Shown here one piece after another: positions 24,584-36,888 of a DNA stretch of 64,000 nt. The stretch's first letter is position 1. Each line of letters begins with the position of its first letter. Location: positions 186,001-250,000 of the forward strand of contig BSBK01007729.1 of assembly GCA_027943335.1 (NCBI GenBank), read 5' to 3'. The position numbers and the translations under genes are program-made. This stretch comes from Chamaecyparis obtusa (taxonomy: Eukaryota > Streptophyta > Pinopsida > Cupressales > Cupressaceae). The notes beneath the pieces were generated by a model. The model saw only the letters and a program-made list of their open reading frames with translations. It did not search any database and had not been told where the DNA came from.

Positions 24584-27500
24584 CAGGGCCACCCACAATT
24601 GAACTCCCTTAAACAACATGTCTTCTTAAATGAAATAGTTAGTCCACTTATCACTTACTGTTTGTTCTTTAGAATCTTTCCAAAGTTCTACAAAATCAAT
24701 GTCAATTTCATATAAACACTTCAAATCATCAAAACCATGTACCTCATTTCTTACTAATGTCAGTAAACTTCTTCTTCAGCTCAAGGCATCAACAACCTTA
24801 TTTGACTGTCTATTTTTATGCTTCAATGAAAAGGAAAAATTATGCAAGAACTCAACCCACTTCATATGTCTCTGATTCAATTTATTCTGACTTCCCAAAT
24901 ATTGCAAAGCTTTATGGTCAATATACAACACAAAATCTTTAGGCATCAAATAATGTATCTATTTCTTCAAAGCTTGAACAATAGCATAGAATTCCTGATC
25001 ATAAATGAAATATTTTCTCTTAGCATCATTCAACTTCTCACTAAAGAAAGCTACAGGTCTTCCATCTTGACTTAAAACAAATCTAATTGCACTACCACTA
25101 GCATCACATTCAGCTTGAAAAACTTTATTAAAGTTAGGCAAATAAAGTGTAGGTAACTCTGTAATTCTTTGTTTCAATGTTTCAAAACTCTTTTGTACTC
25201 CATGTGTCCATTTTAAATCCCTTTTATCTTCTCTCATGATTTCAGTCATAGCATTACAAATAGAACTAAAATTTGTGATAAACTACCTATAAAAAACTTG
25301 TCAATCTATGAAATGATCTCACCTCTCCAATATTCTCTAGTGTAGGCCAATCAAGTATAGCTCTTACTTTCTTAGGATACATCTTCAATCCATCAACTGA
25401 AATTACAAAACCAAGGTACACAATCTCCTCTTTCATAAATGAACATTTCTTCAAATTGATCAACAACCTTTCTTCTTTCAATCTATATAATACTTGTCTG
25501 ATATGCTCAATATGTTCTTCCTTAGTCTTACTGAATATCAAAATGTCATCAAGATATGCAATCACAAACTTACCCAAGAATCTTTTCAAATCTTCATTCA
25601 TCAACCTCATGAAATTACTAGGTGCATTAGTCAAACCAAAAGGCATAACCAACCATTCATACAAACCTTCATTAGTCTTAAAAGTAGTTTTCCATTCATC
25701 CCCTTCTCCAATCCTAATCTGATGATATCCACTTTTCAAATCAATCTTTTTGAAATACTTTTCTCCACTCAAACTATCCATTATGCCATCCATCCTAGGC
25801 AAAGGAAATTTGTACTTTACTGTTATCTTGTTTATAGCTCTAGAATCAGTTCACATTCTCTAATCTCCATTATTTTTTGGTGCTAACACAATAGGTACTA
25901 CAAAAGGACTCAAAATTTCCCTAATCAAACCTCTCTCAAGCAATTCTTGCACTTGTCTATTCAACTCTATCTTTTCATCAGGTGTTAACTTATGTGGTGC
26001 TTTTTTAGGCAAACTAGCTCTAGGTATCAAATCCATACAATGACTTATACTTCTCATAGGTGGTAAACCATCAGGTACATTATTAGAAATGATCTCAATA
26101 AATTCATTCAACAAAGCTTTAATCTCAGGTGCATGTTCTAACACATCTTGTTTCTAGTTTTTCTTAGAATTAAAGCAAAGAAAATATTCTATTCTTTCAT
26201 TTCTCTTGCAAACTTTTTACCATCAACCAAGCATACTCTAACTATAGTACAATGACCCTCATCAAACTTCTCTACTAAAGGAAATAATACTTGTTTCTTT
26301 CCATCCATCCAAATAGTATATTGATTCAATCTACCATCATGTAAAGTTTTCCTATGATACTGCCAAGGTCTAACCAAAAGAATACGACAACAATCCATCT
26401 AGGAATAATATCACACAAGAATTCATCATGATAATTCCCAATTTTGAATTTAATAAGGCATTTTTCACTTACAAGTAGTTTATGCTCCTGGATCCAAGCA
26501 ATATGGTAAGGCTTAGGATGTCTCATTCTCTGTAACTGAAATTTGTTAACCAACTCTTGGGATGCCAAATTATTAGAACTTCCACTATTAATGATTACCT
26601 TGCAATATTTATGAGCGATCTTTCATCTGGTCCTGGAAAAACTTTTCCTTAGAATAGGTTCCTCATCATCTTCTTCATTAAACAATATCCTTCTTAGCAT
26701 CAAGTTTTTACCATGTTTAGGTTCACTAAACAATTCCTCAACTTCTTCACAAGCCAACTTTTTTCTTCCATTACCTCCAATCTTCTTTCTAGAGTTAGTA
26801 CATTCAAAAGCTCTATGTCCTACTTCATGACATTTGTAACAAGTGCCTTTAAACCAAGATTTATCATCTCTTTTCTAATTATTGTTATTCCTAGAGTAAC
26901 CATTATAGCTACCTCTTGAGTAATTACCTCTTCTACCAGAAGGTTCATATTTCCAACCTTTATCTTATATTGCATTGTCAGATATGCTACTTTCTCCATA
27001 AGATCTACCTCTACTTCTCTAAAATCTACCACTTCTTCCTCTTTGTCTTTTTTCATGTCTTTTAGTCAATCTCTCTTCTGCCTTCAAAGAAAATTGTTAT
27101 GCTTCTTCCACACTATCTATTTTAACATAACTAATATCATCTTGAATTGATGTCCTTAGTCGATTCATATATCTAGCCACCTTCTCAACTTCATCATCCA
27201 CATGTCTAGATCTGATATCCAATTTGTAAAATTCCTTAGTATATTCTTTCACACTTATGTCCTTTTATCTCAATTTTTGCATTTTTCTCATCAGACTCAC
27301 TTGGTAGTTAGCTAGAAGAAACTTCCTTTTCATCTTTACGAGTAGCTTCATCCATATCTTGATCTTTTCTTTTCCTCTCTTCTATCTCTCAAATTACAAA
27401 TGACCCCACCAAAGAGATGCATGACCTTTGAAGTTTGTGACTGTTATCTTAACTTTCTTATTGTCAGGAGTACCTTAATACTCAAAATATTTGTCCATAT

Positions 27501-27890
27501 CAGAGATCCAATCCAAAAGTGTATCGATCTCAAGTTTTCCATTATAGCAAGCAACTTCAACTATAGGTCTAGAGTTAGCCTTAGACAAAACTCTCAAGAG
27601 TCTTTCCTCATCCAGTTCAACTTCAAGTTTAAGATTAGGTGTTGCTTCTTCTTCATCACTAACATCTTCAAGATGTGTGCCTCTTCTCTGGGTTGTCTCT
27701 ACATCTTCAAGCCTAGTAGTAATCTACCTCAACATATCCATGATAACATTATCATTTCCTCTACCATGAACCATCTTTAATATCAGGTTCCAACAAGGTC
27801 ATAACCTTCTACAAGTTATAGGTCAAATCTCATATCTACCACCCTACAACTGATCCAATAAGGTTATCCATGATCTAATCCAAAAGAAAG

Positions 27891-27908
27891 AACTTCTCTC
27901 TAATACCA
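27891..27908 (-). other. G2 primer-binding site
   Basis: In element orientation it reads TGGTATTAGAGAGAAGTT, two bases after the end of the 5' LTR. It matches the initiator tRNA-Met complement with a few changes. It would prime minus-strand DNA synthesis. Confidence 0.75.
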
Positions 27909-27910
27909 CT

Positions 27911-28681
27911 TGATGTAGGGGTAGGGAAGAGGCAGGTAGAATCAAAGTTAATTAAGACTGCTTAAACCTACTAACATTCCCAGTAAAGAGTTACACATGG
28001 AAGCAATATGAATATCACATGAAAGTAGTGAAAAATAAAATGGATATGAGACAAGCAACTGGTGACAACATTGGTGCAATTATATTAAGTCTTTTAACAT
28101 GCACGGTTATGAGGCCTTCTAGGTTTTGGCCTTATACAATGATAATTATCAAATCAAAGTCTTAGCTCATGTATTGTATTCTCCTATACTTCTTCTACTA
28201 CCATATTACTACTAGCTCAACAACCTAAGCTCCAAATATATAGCCAGCAAAGCCACAAGTCGGCCAGTCATGCATTTAAGTACATTGTAGGTCCACTTAG
28301 AAGGTGAAACCAAAAGTAAAGCAATAAGTAACACAACATGTTGCACCATTACATTTAGCTCCACACATGATCAAAGAACATATCCGTAACTACACAGGAT
28401 CCAATTATCTCACACGCAACTACACAAGATGAAATACAACACATTTCATGTGAAACTAGCGGTGTATCGATGCCCAAGGAAAATGGTGATAACTTCTAGA
28501 TCTAAATGAATAAGGATGTGTGCTCTTAGGAGAATGCTCAAGAATAGGTGTACAACACTGCATTAACTGCACAAGGCAAGAAACCAACATCATCAATGAC
28601 AAAAAAACAAACAACAAACAACAAACAACAAATATTTTTGGTGATAGAGGATTTCTTAAGACCCAAGATGGTCCTGCATCA
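27911..28681 (-). repeat. G2 5' LTR
   Basis: The 771 bp LTR is homologous to 21,334-22,111. Its element-orientation start is TGATGCAGGACCATC and it is followed by the TTGGC flank. Confidence 0.88.
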
Positions 28682-28886
28682 TTGGCATAAATATATAAAA
28701 ATGTCCTTATAATCAACCTTAATTCTTATATTGATTAAATGGATCTATTATTTTCTATTTGATGAATTCATTATTATTATCTCATTATGATATTTATAAG
28801 GTTCATTATTATTATGATTATTGTTATTGTTATTGTTATTATTATTGTTATTGTTATTGTTATTGTTATTGTTATTGTTGAATTGC

Positions 28887-28932
<46 letters not shown>

Positions 28933-29040
28933 GTATAAACATAATTTTGTTAGTGAATCCTTAAACAAGTCATATTTCCAACCCCTTACCATATGTGAGA
29001 CCATACTATTTACCCTTTTCCAATTCCATCATTTACACTG
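28682..29040. repeat. Flank of G2 with an ATT/GTTATT microsatellite
   Basis: At about 28,805-28,933 there is a compound trinucleotide tract, GTTATT repeats followed by pure ATT repeats. The rest is AT-rich with no recognisable feature. Poly-Asn and poly-Ile/Val frames over it are artefacts. Confidence 0.9.
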
Positions 29041-30130
29041 ACTTATGGAATATTTGATAAATTATTTTTCAACCACCTTCAACTACCTCCCATAATCTCA
29101 TATTAGGAAGATGATAAAAATTAAGGTCATTATCAATAGTAAATTCCTTAAGAAGAACAAACCAACATAAATAATTTTTCTTAGGCTTGACATGACGATT
29201 CCACATATGATTAAGATAATCAATTCATCTATTTCCCAATAATTAAATGAATAATACACCTCATTGGACTCAATCAACATATAGTAAATATTTATAATTG
29301 TGAAATTACAAAAATTAGTCTCATACATCCATCTTATGTTTTGTACTACATCTTCATCAAACCACCTCATTTCAAGGAAATTATTACCCGCTACATGAAT
29401 AATAATTGTATGTTTTCTTTTGAAAACTAAGAACATCATACTTTACTCTCATCTCATCTGATGACCCAACCTTTCCACCAATAATGACATTATCCAATAT
29501 CCTAATTTGAGTAATAATTTTTTTCCTAGTAGAATATCCCTATGATAAAACAAGGGGTTCATCTTTGAAAGTCAAGTTGCACCAAATAGATTTTTTGTTA
29601 TTATAGAAAAGAGGAGAACTTGACACTAAATTCCTAGACATAACCAAACTCCTCACTATATAAATATAGGTTTTTCATATAGAATAAAATACATTTAACC
29701 TAAATTTTCTCATCTAAAAATAGACAAGAAGTATGTCAAACATAGAGATCAAAATCAAAAGTTTAGCCCTTTTAGGTTGAGATAAAGATAAAATTTCTAG
29801 ATCAGATCCTTCCAAGGTTCATTTCCACATAAAGATTTAAATACCCATTTACATGCAATTAAAATTCCTTGAATTTCAAAGTCTTTGAGACCAAGATCAT
29901 CCTAATTTTTTGTTTTTTCTCCTTCTCATTAATTTTAAATCTAGGAGCATTTGGATGCCTTGATTGTGACCACATATAGTTAGCATATCTAGATAATACA
30001 TCCACTTCCACTTCATATCCCATGGGCATCACCCATTATGTTCTTGGTTACATTCCTCCCATTAAAGAAGTTCCTATATCAATCATAAAACACATTGTGT
30101 CCTTGTTCCTTTTAACTATAGAAGAAGGAA
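29040..30130 (-). pseudogene. LINE ORF2 remnant (region after reverse transcriptase)
   Basis: Translated leftwards with frame changes, 29,890-29,770 reads GLKDFEIQGILIACKWVFKS followed by a PWKDLI motif. This is the pattern found after reverse transcriptase in plant LINEs (GLGI...N.AL..KW...). Downstream, 29,620-29,440 resembles the stretch leading to the zf-RVT region, and a frame at 29,439-29,098 continues it weakly. It is a separate, more decayed LINE than the one at the left end. Confidence 0.5.
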
Positions 30131-31557
30131 TCCTTCATTTCATGTTTATCTTGTCCTAATACTTCTAACTTAATTTAAATGGTTTTCTTTTGTCTTTATT
30201 TGTCTTCTCCATATTGAGATTTATTTGTTCCCTCATTTCTTCACAACGATCAAACTTTGCATTATCCTTTATACCCAATAACATAGTGGCTAAACTCACC
30301 TCTGGATTAGTTATATCTAGTTGATCTGACCTCAAATAGGTACACCACTAGTAGCACAATTTAATTAGTTACAACATGAATTGTTTCCTTTGTACTCTCA
30401 TGGGGCTGGTCTAACCATAAAAACTGATCATGAATACATCTTACACTTGTATACCAAATCAACACAAATGCTTCTTCACATATTTCAAATCACTCTAAGC
30501 CGCTTCAAAATAGCACTTCTACAACTCTAAGACTCTATATTTGAATGTGTTTTTAAAAAATTTAGTTGAAAACACATTTTAACCATTCTCATAGACTGGC
30601 ATTTAAATGCATCACTGTTTATTCATAATTATGTACTACTGGATATTTCAAACCTAATTATCAATGAGTGACACTTCATGTATTGTGACCAAACTTTACA
30701 CCACATCAAAAATATCATTATGCATCTAAATATGTAGTTATAACTTACCACATGTTCTTCTATGGGGTCTAAGATTGTCTTGATAATGATTTCTCTGCCA
30801 AATCCAAAATAGGATGAGTTAGTTGATGAATTATTCACACCTAATGGAGATGTGAATCATTATAATTCTTTTATTTCATCCTTATTTTTCCATACTTGAC
30901 TAATTTTCTTTCTGGATTCCTTAATAGTTACACTCCACTTTCCTTTATGATCCTTCACCTTTTTCCCTATTGGTTTCATTGATTTCTTGACCTATAGAAA
31001 CTTGCAAATAGGTCCAATATTATGTAAAGGGAAACATTTCATTCTAGTAGATTTCCAAGGTCTAGTATTACCTCTTTTCATCCTCAAACTGAAGTTAACA
31101 ACCATGTGCCTATAGCAATGGAAATGTGAGTATGTTACATTACACAAGATTTTATTCTGATAAGGACTTTGCAAGTTCTCAAATGATCCCTGATTGATCA
31201 TCTTTGACTTGCAGTCACTTTCTCTATGACCATAATTATTATAGTTATAGTAGTGAACATTGAACATATTAGGATTATTTATACAAACCCTAGTAGTATG
31301 ACCCTTGATAAATTGAACATGCAGGTGCACTAGGACTATTCAAACATACATTTGCAGTATGTCCTACCTTGTGACAAATGAAATATCATGGTTTATAAGC
31401 TATCTTACTAGGACTTTTCTAGTTCACCTTGGGAAGAGATTTGTCATATTGTTTGGGATTCTTGGATCCAAATGATTCACAAATTTCAAAACTGTCATAT
31501 CCAAGACCATGAATTTCACTATTCTCCCTTTGGTTCCTAAGTATAAGACTTTTTATA
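30131..31557 (-). pseudogene. Decayed copia-type gag with zinc-knuckle repeats
   Basis: Reading leftwards from the primer-binding-like site beside LTR A, three knuckle-like motifs occur: CHKVGHTANVC (31,376-31,343), YNYNNYGHRESDC (31,255-31,210, first Cys lost) and a degenerate one near 31,110. Multiple CCHC knuckles are typical of a plant copia gag, which packages element RNA. The N-terminal gag half is absent, and 30,990-30,131 contains only short broken frames that I cannot assign. It may be the 5' internal part of a further unit left of LTR A. Confidence 0.45.
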
Positions 31558-31571
31558 TCACTCTGATACTA
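31558..31571 (-). other. Degenerate primer-binding site beside LTR A
   Basis: In element orientation the sequence after LTR A reads ATAGTATCAGAGT, one of the variants of TGGTATCAGAGCC. It corresponds to the first of two tandem PBS-like copies beside LTRs C and D. It shows that the array once continued leftwards. Confidence 0.5.
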
Positions 31572-32388
31572 TGTAAGAATTCACCTAAGGAAATGAATAA
31601 AATTTTTAAGATCTAGAAGCTCAATTGGTAGCAAAAGAGAGAAAAATATGATGTGATCAATTGAATGATTCAATAATGAAGTAGATAAAAAAAAATTGAA
31701 TGAATACAAAGTAGATGTGTCTAAATATATAGGCAATGTATGATAACTAGGATAGATGTAAATGATAACCTATCAACTAGATAAGGTGTAATCACATGTC
31801 CACCAAAGGTGGATCATCCTCCATTGTACATCAAAGTATGTGCAACATGAGAGGATGATAATGTGATAAGAGAACTAAAGGTGGATCTCACGCCTAAAGC
31901 GGAAATTCTCCTACACCATGTGCTAAAATGGAATGTAAACTCCTAGGTGTTTTAATGACAAGTAATATTTAAGCAAACTTAAGTAAAGTATAATTTGTAA
32001 TATTTAATTACACCAAGACCCCTCCATAAATGCAACTTAGGGGAATTACCTTAAGCTCATAAGGACAAATGACAATGCAAGATGGGTCTTGGATACTAGG
32101 CTATGTTAGGTACCTATGTACAATATGAAAATTCAATCTCTCATAAAGAGAAGAAAGAGGGAACACCTCATGGAAAAAACCCTCCTAGAAAAAGAGAGCT
32201 AAAAAAAGATGCATGGATGGAAGGAGTAATCAAGACCCCACCATAACAACATACATCATGCATATACAAGAAGGAATGCTCCCAGTGGAAGGAAACAAGG
32301 AGACATGAGATCCCCCCATAATCAATGATCTAATATATTAATGGTGAGTTCTTAAAGGGAAAACAAATTCCAATGCCTACAAACAACA
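31572..32388 (-). repeat. Y LTR A
   Basis: The 817 bp LTR has element-orientation ends TGTTGTTTGTAGG and TTCTTACA. It is followed on its upstream side (32,389 onward) by a purine-rich tract, AAGGGGGAGAA, which is a normal polypurine tract. It matches LTRs B, C and D. Confidence 0.8.
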
Positions 32389-32616
32389 TTCTCCCCCTTA
32401 GGATAAAGATACACCAAGTATAGATACAATAAGGTTGTGGATAGGAAGAAGGAAGGGGAATCCAAATGAAGTATGATGTCTCTGATGTATGGTCATGTGT
32501 CTCCATGTTGTTAGTTGGTGAAGATTCCATGAACCAATCAGGATCAACCTCAATAGAAAGTATCAAACAAGGAACCAATGGTAATTTATCCATGCAAGAA
32601 TTAGGAGGCTGACCAA
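32389..32616 (-). pseudogene. Y internal region, unit A-B (3' end only)
   Basis: It holds the polypurine tract and the C-terminal part of the Y frame (32,593 leftwards: MDKLPLVPCLILSIEVDPDW, later a SSYPQPYCIYTW motif). The same peptide occurs in the C-D unit at 53,507-53,259 and, more decayed, in B-C. The rest of this unit was lost in a deletion that also removed part of the inverted-repeat element and the start of LTR B. Confidence 0.7.
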
Positions 32617-33091
32617 CAATAGTGGGTTACACTTTTTTAGACATGCTGATTTTTTCTAAAAAAACACATTTTTAATAAAATATGATGATTTAAGCATTGA
32701 GAGGTTCCATTTGAAGGAATTAATTACAAATGGTTATGTCAAAGCCTCTTAGATAAGAAAAACATTAATATAATATCTATACTTCTCATTCATGCCTACA
32801 ATGGAGTCTCCTTTGCAAGTACCTATTAAAATGCTGACAAAAAATCACTTTGAACTTATCATTTGGCAGATCAAATGAATCTATTTGAAAAACCTATCTA
32901 TGTAGTAAGGTACTACTAACAAAAATGTTTCCAATGATTATAATGTTAATATATATTAAGTTTATTATGACTTTGTATTTTTAGTTTTACTAAACATAGA
33001 TATTTCACTGTATGTTGACCTTTATGTTTGACACTTATGGAAAAATTGTAAATGAGAGAATAAAAATTCTAAAAAATATCTATGCCCTAGG
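32617..33091. mobile_element. Truncated second copy of the 23,452 inverted-repeat element
   Basis: It starts CAATAGTGGGTTACAC and matches the reverse complement of about 24,583-24,105, ending where the sequence reads TATGCCCTAGGTA. The other half and its terminal repeat are missing; the break joins directly to the middle of LTR B. Confidence 0.85.
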
Positions 33092-33781
33092 TATGTGCCT
33101 AAATATATAGGAAATGCATGACAACTAGGATAGATGCAAATGATAACCTATCAACTAGATAAGGTGTAATCACATGTCCACCAAAGGTGGATCATCCTCC
33201 ATTGTACATCAAACTATGTGCAACATGATAGGATGATAATGTGATAAGAGCACTAAAGGTGGATCTCACAAAAAGTGGAAGTTCTCCTACACCATGTGCT
33301 AAAATGAAATGCAAACTCCTAGGTGTCTCAATGAAAACTAATATGAAAATGCATTATCCTAAGTAAACTTAAGTAAAGTGTAATTACTAATATTTAATTA
33401 CACCAATACCTCTACTTAAGTGTAACTTAGGGGAATGTACTTGATTCTCACAAGGCTAAATGACAATTCAAGATGGGTCTCCTCTACTAGGCCATGTTAG
33501 GTACCCACATGTACAATATGAAAAAGAAATCTTTCATAAAGTGGAGGAAGAGGGAAAACCTCACGGGAAAAACCATCCCCCAAAAAGAGAGATAAAAAAA
33601 GATGCATGGATGGAAGGAGTAATCAAGACCCCTCCATAACAACATACATCATGCATATACAAAAAACAATCCCCCCAATGGAAGGAAATGAGGAGACATT
33701 AGATCCCATCATAATGAATGATCTCCTACATGAATAGTTAGTGCTTGATGACAAAACAAAGTCCAATACCTACAAAAAACA
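33092..33781 (-). repeat. Y LTR B (one end missing)
   Basis: Homologous to LTR C but lacking about the first 135-175 bp on the plus-strand left side. Its right end is followed by the polypurine tract of the B-C unit (plus strand TTTCTCCTCTTGG). Confidence 0.78.
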
Positions 33782-34888
33782 TTTCTCCTCTTGGTATGAA
33801 GACACACCAAGTATAGATGCAAGAAGGCTTCCCATTGTGGATAGGAAGATGGAAGGGGAATCCAAATAAATTATGATGTCACTAAATTACTCAAATGTTT
33901 TTCCATGTCCTTAGTTGATGAAGATGCCACAAACCAATTAGGTTCAAGCCCAATATAAAGTGTAAAAAAAGGAACCATTGGTAACTAAGCCATGCAAGAA
34001 TTTGGATCAAGCTCCATAGAATAAGATGCCTCCTCAAATGAATAAGTAGGAAGAGAAGAAAATAACCCCCCCCCAATTAAAAAATGTACACCCATGATAG
34101 GTTCACTTCGATCAATGTAGAAACTACACAAATAAAAATGAATGATGTTCCTTCCCTTAGGAAGAAACAAAGCCATTGGTTTATCAATGAATCCTCTCCA
34201 ATCTCTAGGAAGAATCCTCAAAATGTATGATATCTCAAAAAAGTGAATAGGAATATCCAACACATGAGTATGATCAATCTAAACCATGCAATGTGACATC
34301 TCAAGTGAATTTTGAGACTCATGAAAACCAATCTCCAAAGACTCAAATGTCTCCTTTGAAGAAAAAGAGACCTCCAAATTTTTTAAGAAGGTATCCACAA
34401 TCATGTCAAACTTGATAGAAGGATCAAGTGGAAAATGAAGATGAGGGTCAGAGTGTTCCCTAAAAAAAATAAAGAAGGATCAACCTCAGAAAAGAAAAGA
34501 TGAATGTCATCAATGATGTCTCCCTTATCAGCAATGTAGGACTCAACAAAAAAACTTGCAATGTTTGTGAAGTAGGCATCCCAAGGAACTAGTTCTAGAA
34601 GACAAGGAATATCATACTATAGAAAACCACAAGAATCCATTATTGTGTGAATGAAATCATCATCAAGAACAACAGTAAATGTGATCTCAATAGGAGAAGT
34701 AGGATACACAACTAGAGGTTCTAAATATTTTGGGAGTGGCGGAACATGTTGATCTCTATAAAATTCCCAAATAATGGTCCAAAGACCAGGAATAGTGTAT
34801 GTCTAATCATCAAAGTCATCAAGAGAATCCATAACATCCATATCCATATTCTAATAAATAAAATTAATAACTTTTTTCCAATAACCCC
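33782..34888 (-). pseudogene. Y internal region, unit B-C, downstream part of the unknown frame
   Basis: Reading leftwards, 34,263-33,985 is open and contains ILRILPRDWRGFIDKPMALF and SEPIMGVHFL. The same peptide, with substitutions, is encoded in unit C-D near 53,800-53,640. The frame continues from the gag-like start at 51,751 once X is subtracted. No motif tells me its function, and it has several stops. It may be a non-standard gag continuation or a captured sequence. Confidence 0.6.
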
Positions 34889-34889
34889 T

Positions 34890-36399
34890 TGTTAGAATAA
34901 CTAGTGGGGGGGGGGGGGGGAGGGGGTGAATCAGATAGATCAATTATCCAATAGTTCCAATTAAAAAATGTATCATTTAAAACAAGTTCAGCAAATTCTA
35001 TAGCTTGATAATCATAAAATACTTATACTGTCTGTGTCTTTATTGATTACTAGTTAATTACTCATAGTGATTACTGACCAAATCAAATATGCAATATGTA
35101 AAGTATGATAACCAAACATTCATCACATAAATACATAACACAATAATTTAATGTGGAAACCCCATTAAGGGAAAAACCACCTGGGACTGGTAACCCAAAA
35201 TAATTTTCACTCTTCTAAAGTTAGATTGGTGAAGAGCCAAACCTGTTAAAGGTTACAAAACACACTATAAGGTGTGACCTTGTTAGAGGATTTAAGAATA
35301 ACTATTATCGTTCAACCAACATTCACTATGGGGTTGATAGGATAAAAATGTACATTCATTGAATGACATAGGGAAATCATAAGATGGTTAAAACCAATTG
35401 GTTAAGAGATTTTTTCTATTTAAATGGTTAAACTAAAATAGTAGGTGATCTAATTACAATACAACTTGATTTTGTAAATGTTTAGATCTATTCTAAGCCC
35501 ATAAAAATCCTTTGATCAATATTTCAATTTACTTCTTCAATATTCAATAACTTACTATCACTCAGTAATAGCTCTCTGATGCATGGTTAACTCTATAGTT
35601 TGATTCTCCTTCAACTAGTTTGATCAGACATGCAGGAAACTGTGTTCACACAAAATCTCTACAGTCTCCTTCTTCTAGCATCTTTTCAACAATGAAACCA
35701 ATGTCTCTTATATAAGCAAGTAAACCATTTTCTTTTCATCATTCAGATTTTTCCGCTTAATCTCCTTCATTGATTTTGTCACTTAAACCTTCCTCGGTAG
35801 ATGTGTCAATAACTCATTTCAATTCCATCCTTTACATCTTATTCAAATTTTGTTAGCTGTGGATCTCATAACAAACTTTATATTCAACATCAAAATCATA
35901 ACACTTTATAGCTCATCAATTTATGTTAGCTAAACTAAACATTTAGTTCTTTTATCCATATTTGGTTAATAAAGAAATGCATCAGTGAAGAGAAGCTTGG
36001 TTGATACTGTTGCTTGTTATAAGTTACACTAGATCGGTGTATATTGAAATCCTTCATTTCATGACCACACTACTTTGTAACATTTTTCTTCCTTCCTCAA
36101 AATAGATTAATGCAACATAATCAAGTCAACCATACAAAGTCATAGACTCATCAATAAGTTACCCAAAGTATTAGTCATAAACTTCCTCCATGTAGATATC
36201 TTAGTTCTTCATCTTTTTTCTCCTCTTTATAGATGTTTAGATATTTGCAAATTTTATCATGATAAGTACTGTCAAAACTATTTGACATGAATGACAACAT
36301 AATGACTGATTCAATTATCTTACAAATCAATTCATTACTTGGTGATCTCTAACACTGATCTTTAAGTCATTCAAGTAATCAATCAGTTGTAGTTCAACA
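34890..36399 (-). repeat. X 3' LTR
   Basis: 1,510 bp, homologous to 50,108-51,617. Element-orientation termini are TGTTGAACTACAAC and TTCTAACA. A run of 15 or more G occurs near 34,906. The adjacent polypurine tract is at 36,400-36,413. Confidence 0.88.
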
Positions 36400-36413
36400 A
36401 TCTCTCCCTTTGG
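36400..36413 (-). other. X polypurine tract
   Basis: In element orientation CCAAAGGGAGAGAT directly abuts the 3' LTR and would prime plus-strand synthesis. A second similar motif (TTGACAAAGGGAGAGATAA, inverse of about 36,659-36,677) lies 260 bp upstream. Repeated PPT-like motifs are known in some plant copia lineages. Confidence 0.7.
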
Positions 36414-36888
36414 CATTGATGACAACTCAAGCAATATGAATTATACCATACACATACCAAACATGTATTCTAGAACTATGTAAGAAAATGTTGTATCTTG
36501 GTAGGCTCTCCCTAGCTTGATATTTAATATGTTTAATCACTACGTTACATGACAACATTACATGTGCAGACTTTCCTATGTTGATTTAATCTTTGCAGTT
36601 CTCAGATTATCTCTCTCCCTTAGATAGATGTTCCAGTGATCTCTTGATTTTTCATATTGTTTATCTCTCCCTTTGTCAACAATGCCAAAGAAAAACATAA
36701 AAAATACAGCTCTATAATAGCTAAGTAACGCTCTGTGGTTCAGTGCAAACAATGTATCTTGGTATACTGATATGCAAATCTCTGTTCAAATCTTTGACAA
36801 CCTTAGACATAATCCAAAGTGTGAACTATGTTGCATCAACATGAATGATCTCTTGATAAGATTAGGCTAATGCAACCTCTAGATCACA

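Noticed and set aside
28777..29041. Poly-Asn and poly-Ile/Val/Leu frames on both strands
   Set aside because: Translations of the ATT and GTTATT microsatellite.
34906..34926. Poly-G run in the X 3' LTR as a functional G-quadruplex
   Set aside because: The partner LTR near 50,122 has only a short GAGAGAGGGGG at the same place, so the run looks like slippage expansion.
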